A stretch of DNA of 11,211 nt from Candidatus Aerophobota bacterium (GTDB lineage: Bacteria > Aerophobota > Aerophobia > Aerophobales > B3-G15): NCBI GenBank assembly GCA_030615365.1, contig JAUWZM010000077.1:1-11211 (forward strand), written 5' to 3'. Positions within the stretch are counted from its first letter, which is position 1. Each line of letters opens with the position of its first letter. This document shows, piece after piece, positions 6,598 to 11,211 of the stretch. The position numbers and the translations under genes are program-made. The notes beneath the pieces are model-generated. The model was not told the DNA's origin, did no database searches, and saw only the letters and a list, made by a program, of their open reading frames with translations.

Positions 6598-6833
6598 CTT
6601 TTCCGTTGCACTTCGTCCCAGGAAACAAACTCGTCCATCCTTCTTGCTGTAAGGTCCTCATCACAAATTTTTATGTCTTCCATCATTTCTTTGTTAGACA
6701 GAATTTCTTTAGTAGCTGCCCATTCTTCTTTTTCATTAAGATACTCAATAAAGTTAAGGATAAGCTTGGCCTTATCGGTAGAAAGATTATCCATGAGTTG
6801 CTTAGCTCTTTCTTTAATAGTTTTAGGACTCAT
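6585..6833 (-). CDS. Antitoxin partner of the RelE/ParE toxin
   Basis: Start chosen at ATG 6833 (82 residues) because AGGAGA lies just upstream (about 6839-6844). A longer frame to 6854 adds seven residues that include the ribosome-binding region. A helical N-terminus (MSPKTIKERAKQLMDNL) is followed by an amphipathic helix KAKLILNFIEYLNEKEEW, a linker, and the C-terminal SWDEVQRK motif common in RelB/Phd-like antitoxins that wrap their toxin. Sequence alone does not show whether the N-terminus is a ribbon-helix-helix or another DNA-binding fold. Autoregulation is expected from the family but no clear operator is seen upstream, where repeat copy C begins about 60 bp away. Confidence 0.85.
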   Translation of the reverse strand: MSPKTIKERAKQLMDNLSTDKAKLILNFIEYLNEKEEWAATKEILSNKEMMEDIKICDEDLTARRMDEFVSWDEVQRKRCTK

Positions 6834-6892
6834 TTTCTTCTCCTGAAATTGCAAGTAGTAATGTCAAAAGTTCTTTCTTCTTTTTGTAATTG

Positions 6893-7012
6893 GTAGCCGC
6901 AGGTTAGTAGCACAGGCTTCCAGCCTGTGGAATCTGCGAAGATAGACGCAACCTAAAAGGTTTCGGCTATCCTTTAATAAAAGTGAAATGTCAAGTGTTG
7001 AGACCTGACCCC
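6893..7012 (+). repeat. REP-like composite repeat, copy C
   Basis: GTAG 6893-6896 with GCCGCAGG, then GTAG 6907-6910 followed by CACAGGCT-TCC-AGCCTGTG (6911-6929), then the AACCT/AGGTT hairpin and the TTGAGACCTGACCCC tail. It corresponds to the last half of copy A, with only a few differences by eye over about 120 bp. It sits between the PilX-like gene stop (7024) and the antitoxin, filling most of that gap. Confidence 0.85.
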
Positions 7013-7023
7013 TTTTTTACTGC

Positions 7024-8115
7024 TTATTTATAACGCCACCTTTTAAACGTGTATAATTCGCTGCCTGGAACAGGAGGCAAGTTTAATAAATCGTAATAGT
7101 TTTGATAGACAACCCCTCCACCAGTCTCTATCTTAACTTCAACACCAATTCCTTCACCTCCGATGATGCAGCCATAGACGGTGGATCCGCTCTCAACTTT
7201 GATTCCCCCGAACGGAGCGTACAGGACCCCATAAACATCTGAATTAGTTTCTACCTTAATGGCTTCCGTGGGGTCAGACGATGCAGAGATAAGGCCAACT
7301 GGAACCCCGGAAGCTCCACAGGTAGAGTTAGCCAGCTTTATAGTACCTTCAGCCACAATAATTCCTGGTCCCACCAATGTTGATCCTTGTGCTGTAAAAT
7401 CTCCCTTCACATAAAGAACTTCGGGAACCTCAAAGTTAGAGTCATCTGTCACCGTTAATTCATCGAAGACATTGCCACTAACAGTAGCCTGACTCTCATA
7501 ATCGGCGAAGTCCACCACAGGAAAGCTAATAGGTTCAACCCCTTCTTCCGTCCCATCAGTGAAAGCCGTAGTATCTCCAGTGATCGTTCCGGTGGCATAT
7601 CCTTTGCCGGTGACAGGAACACCATCTTCGTTAACAATATCTCCCATACAGTACAGATCACCTATTACGAATGACACATCATCCTCTAGTATTAATTCAC
7701 CCTGCCCTACAATAGCATATTCAAAACTGCCTTTATAATAGGTAAGTTGGATTTCCACACTCTCCTCAACTCGCCTTTCAACAGCTATGTTTATTTCAGG
7801 CACATAACCAGTAGCCTGCACCACAGCGCTATCCCCTGATGAGGTAATAATATATTCACCCTCTCCTACTCCAGCAATACTAATCTGTCCACTGGTAGGA
7901 GGAGTAGAGTCATTATTTAACTCCCATATAGCCTTCTCCACCCCTGCTTCAGCTAAATTTAGAGCCTGGAGGGAGTGATAGGATCGCTCTTGCCTTCTTC
8001 TCTCTGCTACAATAGAGCCCATGAATACTCCCAGTAAAATAAGAATGGCAGTGGAAACAGCTAAGGAAATGACTACAACTGAGCCTTCCTCGTATTTTTT
8101 AATAGGATTACCCAT
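7024..8115 (-). CDS. PilX-like pseudopilin with large beta-rich passenger domain
   Basis: The 363-residue protein begins KKYEEGSVVVISLAV with a hydrophobic helix (about 12-34), then ALNLAEAGVEKAIWEL (51-66), the N-terminal signature of PilX/GspK-like pilins that lack a canonical GFTLIE motif. Residues 76-118 resemble the short beta region seen in such proteins. From about 131 to 345 the sequence is a glycine/valine-rich series of short strands and turns (GDLYCMGDIV, VLYVKGDFTAQGSTLVGPG, GVLYAPFGGIKVESGSTVYG) resembling bactofilin-like or DUF7305-type repeats that probably form a solenoid. It is exported and probably sits in the pseudopilus. ATG 8115 has GAGGAA at 8124-8129. Inverted repeat unit D lies between it and the GspJ-like gene upstream. 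It may take the place of GspH in the tip complex (inference). Confidence 0.82.
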   Translation of the reverse strand: MGNPIKKYEEGSVVVISLAVSTAILILLGVFMGSIVAERRRQERSYHSLQALNLAEAGVEKAIWELNNDSTPPTSGQISIAGVGEGEYIITSSGDSAVVQATGYVPEINIAVERRVEESVEIQLTYYKGSFEYAIVGQGELILEDDVSFVIGDLYCMGDIVNEDGVPVTGKGYATGTITGDTTAFTDGTEEGVEPISFPVVDFADYESQATVSGNVFDELTVTDDSNFEVPEVLYVKGDFTAQGSTLVGPGIIVAEGTIKLANSTCGASGVPVGLISASSDPTEAIKVETNSDVYGVLYAPFGGIKVESGSTVYGCIIGGEGIGVEVKIETGGGVVYQNYYDLLNLPPVPGSELYTFKRWRYK

Positions 8116-8147
8116 TTATTTAATTCCTCACTCATTTCAATCTTGCG

Positions 8148-8190
8148 CAGATTCCACAGGCAAGATGCCTGTGCTACCGCCTGCGGCTAC
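8148..8190 (-). repeat. REP-like unit D (inverted), forming the stop of the GspJ-like gene
   Basis: On the minus strand this reads GTAGCCGCAGG (8190-8180), a second GTAG (8177-8174), then CACAGGC-ATCTT-GCCTGTG (8173-8155) and GAATCTGCG. It is the same module as the hairpin unit in copy B but in the opposite orientation. The first GTAG overlaps the end of the GspJ-like gene and its TAG is that gene's stop codon (8189-8187). Confidence 0.85.
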
Positions 8191-8690
8191 TCTTTGTTGC
8201 GCATGGTCACTTTGGAGGTCAAGGTGCGGGTATGTGGATTATTAAATACAGTTTTAGTAGAGGATAAAGTAATGGTTACTGTATTACCGGTAATCACACT
8301 TACTTCAACCTCGCTCACATCTACAGCCATAAGCCTGGAAGTGCTACCACTAATAGTCCTTATTAATTTATTGCTTGAAAGGGCATATATAATATCATCG
8401 GAGATAAAAGAGGGTATTATTACAGTAAATTCATCTCCAGAAATCGGTAAAGTGGCTGTAGCTGGAGATATATTCTCAGCTTGCCTGATATCTTTAGTTA
8501 ACTGGTCCATAGCTAATCTTAGATCTGCCTCAGAATTAAGAGTGCTCTGTCCAAATCTAAAGCTTCGGTTGGTGCTTACATATATAAGTAGAACTATCGC
8601 TAAGGTAATTAAGGCAATGCTTGAAGCTATCAAAAGCTCAACTATAGTAAATCCTTTCTTCCCGTTAATATTAAGAAAAAGTTGCATCAT
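8187..8690 (-). CDS. Prepilin-type pseudopilin, PilW/GspJ-like
   Basis: This 167-residue protein has a textbook class III signal: a short basic leader ending KKG, cleavage expected between Gly13 and Phe14, and FTIVELLIASS with Glu18 as the conserved +5 glutamate, followed by a hydrophobic helix to about residue 37. The region SEADLRLAMDQLTKDIRQAENI (about 54-75) is typical of PilW/GspJ proteins. The C-terminal half is a beta-rich head ending TSKVTMRNKE. Prepilin peptidase should process it. The ATG at 8690 overlaps the upstream stop as ATGA, giving translational coupling with the GspI/PilV-like gene. The TAG stop is contributed by a repeat unit, so the original C-terminus may have been longer. 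Confidence 0.88.
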   Translation of the reverse strand: MMQLFLNINGKKGFTIVELLIASSIALITLAIVLLIYVSTNRSFRFGQSTLNSEADLRLAMDQLTKDIRQAENISPATATLPISGDEFTVIIPSFISDDIIYALSSNKLIRTISGSTSRLMAVDVSEVEVSVITGNTVTITLSSTKTVFNNPHTRTLTSKVTMRNKE

Positions 8691-9061
8691 TTATTAATTC
8701 CCCATTCAGTAACATAGGTAGCTAGGCTACGGGATAACTCTCTACCTGAATGGGAAGTCCAAGTTACCCTAACAGTTGCCTGGGTTAAACCAACTTCAAT
8801 CTGCACAGGAGAATCTACGTATACATTGTATTTATCGAGTTTAGTCTCTTCTGTATTATACGGAATATCCGCAGGATCAGTCCCCCTTATCTCCTCCATT
8901 TTCTCTTGAGCAATACGGTTAGCAACGGATACCTCTCTTATCACCTGTATCCAGGCAAGTCCGTTGGAAAAACCAATTGCCAGCCCAAGTAAACTTATCG
9001 CTATAATAAATACAGCAATTAACACCTCAATAAGAGTAAAACCTTTCACAGCAGTTCTCAT
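8687..9061 (-). CDS. Prepilin-type pseudopilin, PilV/GspI-like
   Basis: The 124-residue protein starts MRTAVKGFTLIEVLIAVFII: a six-residue basic leader, predicted cleavage between Gly7 and Phe8, and Glu12 as the +5 glutamate. The helix continues as AISLLGLAIGF, then NRIAQEKMEEIRG (43-55), typical of GspI/PilV. The head is small and beta-rich (VQIEVGLTQATVRVTW). Its size fits GspI. It is first of the pseudopilin run, 42 bp after the PAC2 gene, and overlaps the next gene by 4 nt (ATGA, 8687-8690). No strong Shine-Dalgarno is seen before ATG 9061. With the GspJ- and GspK-like proteins it would form the pseudopilus tip. Confidence 0.88.
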   Translation of the reverse strand: MRTAVKGFTLIEVLIAVFIIAISLLGLAIGFSNGLAWIQVIREVSVANRIAQEKMEEIRGTDPADIPYNTEETKLDKYNVYVDSPVQIEVGLTQATVRVTWTSHSGRELSRSLATYVTEWGINK

Positions 9062-9103
9062 TATTAACTCTCACTTTAAATGACACGGACTCAACGGGTA
9101 CAT

Positions 9104-9964
9104 TCATAATTTATCAATCCCGTATTGCTTAAGCCACTCTTCAAAATCTTCTCTTTGACCAAAGAGTTCTTTATCGTAATTTTCCTCTAACTTTTTTATT
9201 TGCTCGGCAAGTTTGGGTTGTTTTGCAACAAGTTCATTTATATTCTTTTCAAATTCATTGCTCATTGCGGATAATTCATCTAAGTCAATATCTATATTTA
9301 GTAGTTTAATCAGCCTTTTGACTATCGCTTTTATGCCTTTTGGGTTTTTAGTTTGCACGTAGATTGGTATTTCAGCAACAAAGTTTATCATTTCTACTCC
9401 CTTCTCCTTTGAAAATTTGGTAAGTAAAGTAGTAATACTAGCCGGGCCTTCATAATTTGTAAATTTTACATCATAGTTTTCAAGCTCTACTTTTTGCTTT
9501 TCACTGGGAAAAGAACAAGATATTCTTATCTCTCTTGTGTGAGGAATTGGCCCAGCAACACTGCCCACAAAATACATTCTTTTCACGTCAAATTCCTTTA
9601 CCAGCTCAAATATACAGCTTGCATAATCATCCCATTTAAGATTCGGTTCGTTACCTGAAAAGAGGATTAAATTATTTTTTCCATCATAGAAAAATTCATT
9701 TTGTGGGTATTGAAAATCTGTGAGAAGGCCATCTTGAATTTTAGTATAAGGTCTGAAGTAGGCCGCTTGTTGCATCGTGCCTGGCAAATTAAAAATGTAA
9801 AAATCTTTGGGATTTATCTCAGCGATTTTTTTTGCCTTTAGCTTATTCTTTAGATATCCTACTGTGTCTGTAGATACATTCCCGCCATTCATCCACCCTG
9901 AAAAACCCAACACCATACTGGAATTCTTAAGACCTGGTTTTTCATACATGATAAGGTTTTCCAT
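9104..9964 (-). CDS. PAC2-family protein (proteasome-assembly-chaperone-2-like)
   Basis: With start ATG 9964 the protein has 286 residues. AAGGAG (9970-9975), 5 nt upstream, decides this over an in-frame TTG at 9997. The family pattern is visible: LGFSGWMNGGNVSTDTVGYL near the N-terminus, a central region FVGSVAGPIPHTREIRIS with conserved glycines, YEGPASITTLLTKFSKEKGV, and EIPIYVQTKNPKGIKAIVKR. A charged helical tail (about 230-286) is probably coiled coil. PAC2-like proteins occur in archaea, where they chaperone proteasome assembly, and in many bacteria without a defined role; actinobacterial members are linked to proteasomes or stress. No proteasome or ATP-dependent protease gene is in the window. 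It may be cotranscribed with the pseudopilin genes 42 bp downstream. Confidence 0.85.
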   Translation of the reverse strand: MENLIMYEKPGLKNSSMVLGFSGWMNGGNVSTDTVGYLKNKLKAKKIAEINPKDFYIFNLPGTMQQAAYFRPYTKIQDGLLTDFQYPQNEFFYDGKNNLILFSGNEPNLKWDDYASCIFELVKEFDVKRMYFVGSVAGPIPHTREIRISCSFPSEKQKVELENYDVKFTNYEGPASITTLLTKFSKEKGVEMINFVAEIPIYVQTKNPKGIKAIVKRLIKLLNIDIDLDELSAMSNEFEKNINELVAKQPKLAEQIKKLEENYDKELFGQREDFEEWLKQYGIDKL

Positions 9965-10003
9965 TTTTTCTCCTTTCGCCAAAGTCGGTATTGCCAAAAC
10001 TTA

Positions 10004-10060
10004 ACCGCAGAGGTCACAGAGAACGCAGAGAATTAATTTTCCCCCTGTGCACTCTGTGGT
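10004..10060. repeat. Imperfect long-armed inverted repeat, distinct from the REP-like family
   Basis: ACCGCAGAGGTCACAGAG (10004-10021) faces CCCTGTGCACTCTGTGGT (10043-10060), pairing at 14 of 18 positions with a 21-nt loop. The CGCAGAG-type wording is a kind of dispersed intergenic repeat seen in many bacterial genomes. It lies in the leader upstream of the PAC2 gene. A similar half-arm is seen at about 6068-6090. Confidence 0.65.
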
Positions 10061-10082
10061 TTCATATTTTCCTTCATGTTAT

Positions 10083-10107
10083 TTTTGACATTACCTCAAA
10101 GTCAAAA
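10083..10107. promoter_or_regulatory. Perfect 7-bp inverted repeat, possible operator
   Basis: TTTTGAC (10083-10089) and GTCAAAA (10101-10107) are separated by 11 bp, giving arm centres 18 bp apart, a layout used by dimeric regulators. It lies between the PCC gene stop and the PAC2 gene, about 120 bp before the PAC2 start. On the minus strand the outer arm doubles as a TTGACT -35-like box but only a weak TAACAT follows at 18 bp. Weak evidence. Confidence 0.25.
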
Positions 10108-10146
10108 GTTAATCACAGGGAGTGACACTAATTTGGATATCTACCT

Positions 10147-10590
10147 TCATGGTTTTAATATTGCGAATCCTATTTTTGGATCTTCTTTGCGTTGAGCCGT
10201 GTTATCTACAATCTCAAGTACTATAATTTCTCCAAGTTTCCATACTTCAATACCAGGCCGTATGCATCCTGATCTTGTCTTTCCCTCTCGGCCAAATGCG
10301 GCGTGCATATGCAATCGAGGTTGTCCCTCGTTATCAGGAAAGATAGTACCTACTGCAGAAATCTCATGCACACCCTGGAGAGTAAACATCACCGGTACCA
10401 CTGGTGTTTCTTTGTCATCCTTTGGCCCGACAATAATTTTTCCTCCATGTTTGATTCCTCCTACAAAGATACACATACCGCGCAGCAAACTATTTTTTTT
10501 GGCAAACTCTTCAATCACTTCGGGTAACTTATCTCCATCCTCCAATCTCACCACAAACATCCTTCCAACTCTTCCCTCACTGTATTTCAT
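10147..10590 (-). CDS. PCC/DUF296-domain protein
   Basis: This 147-residue protein is a single PCC (plants and prokaryotes conserved, DUF296) domain. Marks are the opening RMFVVRLEDGDKLPEVIEEF (10-29), GGIKHG (44-49), FTLQGVHEISAVGTI (69-83) and the metal-site motif LHMHAAFG (93-100, His94 and His96) followed by GCIRPG (108-113). Bacterial members form trimers with a bound metal; plant versions are joined to AT-hooks and bind DNA. No AT-hook is present here, so DNA binding is not shown. ATG 10590 has AGGAAG (10597-10602) upstream. It is the first minus-strand gene of the window. A 182-bp gap with a separate repeat divides it from the PAC2 gene, so it may be its own transcript. Confidence 0.88.
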   Translation of the reverse strand: MKYSEGRVGRMFVVRLEDGDKLPEVIEEFAKKNSLLRGMCIFVGGIKHGGKIIVGPKDDKETPVVPVMFTLQGVHEISAVGTIFPDNEGQPRLHMHAAFGREGKTRSGCIRPGIEVWKLGEIIVLEIVDNTAQRKEDPKIGFAILKP

Positions 10591-10604
10591 TTTTTTCTTC
10601 CTTC

Positions 10605-10635
10605 AATATAAGACATCAGGCCAATTGGCTGTCAA
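10605..10635 (-). promoter_or_regulatory. Candidate sigma-70-like promoter of the PCC gene
   Basis: On the minus strand a perfect TTGACA (10635-10630) is followed after 19 bp by TATATT (10610-10605). The spacer is long, and a start about 7 nt past the -10 would leave a leader of only about 8 nt, cutting into the ribosome-binding site. So it is plausible but not clean. It lies 11 bp from the end of the inverted-repeat element. Confidence 0.3.
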
Positions 10636-10641
10636 TTTGCT

Positions 10642-10867
10642 TATATGAGACCTCTGAAAAATCCTTTTTCTTTTTGCTGCTCGGCGAGGTGTTTCCATAA
10701 GGCAGCGGCGATCAAGGCGGGTCTATGCGTTCAAACTCTTAGTTGTCCTGTAATCTGAGACATCGCCCATAAGAGCCACAGCATAAAGATAAGAGTAGAA
10801 CTTAGCCGCAACGTTGGAAAGCACCGAGCAAAGAGCAGCATCAGACTTTTTTCAGAGATCTCTATAT
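10642..10867. mobile_element. MITE-like element with terminal inverted repeats (10647-10862) and candidate 5-bp target duplication
   Basis: GAGACCTCTGAAAAA (10647-10661) faces TTTTTCAGAGATCTC (10848-10862) with one mismatch. Similarity continues inward (CTGCTC...GTTTCC on one side, CTGCTCTTTGCTCGG...TTTCC inverted on the other), so the terminal repeats are about 45-50 bp and imperfect. TATAT immediately precedes (10642-10646) and follows (10863-10867), a candidate target duplication. The length of 216 bp is too short for a transposase. Two short minus-strand frames are protein-like: one ending SLNA before TAG at 10725-10723, the other ending EKGFFRGLI near the left terminus. This suggests the fused ends of a decayed insertion sequence. 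A second copy lies at 1-146. Confidence 0.8.
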
Positions 10868-11211
10868 GTAAGATAATTCTCAGGTTTTTCTTAATTTTGG
10901 ATTTCATCTCTTCTTTATTTATGTTATATAATGTAGTATATACTATATTGACTTTTTGTTAAGTTATTTACACGAGTTTCATGCTATTTCTTGGTTATTC
11001 TTTGTATATGAGCTTTTTGCCCGTTTTTCTTCCTATTTTCCAAAATTGATTCAGAATATAACAGTTGCATCGAGTCAAATCATGTAACTAGGTAACCAAA
11101 GTAGGGGTTGTTAAATCATGTAAAATGTAACTTTTTATATCTAAATGAGGTGTTTGTTTTTTGAAGGGAGAAATTTCATTATTCCCTCTCCTTTTTTCCT
11201 CATAAGCTTTA
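10868..11211. other. 344-bp AT-rich stretch without a visible gene
   Basis: No convincing coding frame or RNA gene was found on either strand. It contains a perfect 12-bp palindrome TAGTATATACTA (10934-10945), a TTGACT at 10948-10953 without a good -10 partner, an 11-bp direct repeat AAATCATGTAA (11077-11087 and 11113-11123), and a weak AGGGA/TCCCT hairpin (11165-11187) followed by six T. It is probably an intergenic or upstream region of a gene beyond the window. Confidence 0.5.

Noticed and set aside
6862..6867. TTGACA on the minus strand upstream of the antitoxin
   Set aside because: No -10-like sequence at 16-19 bp; that position holds the ribosome-binding site.
5245..7012. CRISPR array from recurring palindromic repeats
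   Set aside because: Repeats are far apart, of variable length and separated by genes. There are no regular spacers and no cas genes.
8143..8697. Plus-strand open frame of 184 codons opposite the GspJ-like gene
   Set aside because: It is antisense to a clear prepilin gene and its beginning is the translated repeat unit D. It has no family features.
9965..9997. TTG start giving 11 more residues to the PAC2 protein
   Set aside because: The ATG at 9964 has AAGGAG at ideal spacing, and the extra residues overlap that ribosome-binding site.
11077..11123. 11-bp direct repeat AAATCATGTAA, 36 bp apart
   Set aside because: Only two copies in AT-rich DNA with no linked gene. Too weak to call an iteron or operator.
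11165..11197. Intrinsic terminator (AGGGA/TCCCT hairpin then six T)
   Set aside because: The stem is only 5 bp with bulges and four bases separate it from the T run. No plus-strand gene precedes it.
1..11211. tRNA, rRNA or riboswitch genes
   Set aside because: No cloverleaf-like set, rRNA motifs or recognisable riboswitch core was seen in the gaps by eye. A covariance-model scan would be needed to exclude small RNAs.

Overview
The window looks like a chromosomal piece of an uncultured, probably anaerobic, diderm bacterium. It is AT-rich (GC looks near 40% by eye, not counted) and its genes are densely packed with recognisable Shine-Dalgarno sites. It carries a set of type II secretion/type IV pilus minor pseudopilins (bacterial) beside families common in methanogens and other strict anaerobes: DUF166, the DUF39 homocysteine-biosynthesis enzyme, a SudB/NfnA-type flavoprotein and a PAC2 protein. 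The mixture, and the many hairpin repeats between genes, would suit a candidate phylum such as Omnitrophota or Desantisbacteria. That placement is a guess.

Layout. Positions 1-146 are the cut-off end of a short inverted-repeat element. A second, complete 216-bp copy lies at 10647-10862, so the two copies bracket almost all genes. One gene (DUF166, 169-864) is on the plus strand and overlaps tail-to-tail with the minus-strand block. Everything else reads on the minus strand, in transcription order: PCC/DUF296 protein (10590-10147), PAC2-family protein (9964-9104), PilV/GspI-like (9061-8687), PilW/GspJ-like (8690-8187), PilX-like with a beta-rich passenger (8115-7024), antitoxin (6833-6585), RelE/ParE toxin (6597-6340), Uma2-type nuclease (6041-5493), a very large GspK-like protein (5160-2929), DUF39 L-aspartate-semialdehyde sulfurtransferase (2912-1689) and a SudB/NfnA-like FAD/NAD/2Fe-2S protein (1686-847). 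The last 344 bases (10868-11211) are AT-rich with no gene seen.

How the parts fit. The GspI-, GspJ-, PilX- and GspK-like proteins look like the tip complex of a pseudopilus; no major pilin, ATPase or secretin is in the window. The set is split by two accessory cassettes (toxin-antitoxin, Uma2). Each cassette is bounded by copies of a modular repeat made of GTAG tetranucleotides followed by short hairpins, the hallmark of REP elements mobilised by RAYT transposases. Downstream of gspK, DUF39 and the SudB/NfnA-like gene are tightly coupled (2 nt between stop and TTG start). This suggests a two-protein module in which a flavoprotein supplies electrons or sulfide for homocysteine synthesis. The most promising leads are that pair, the composite GspK (lamin-tail domain, coiled coil and calcium-like loops inserted in a GspK frame), and the repeat-bounded cassette layout with repeat bases forming stop codons.
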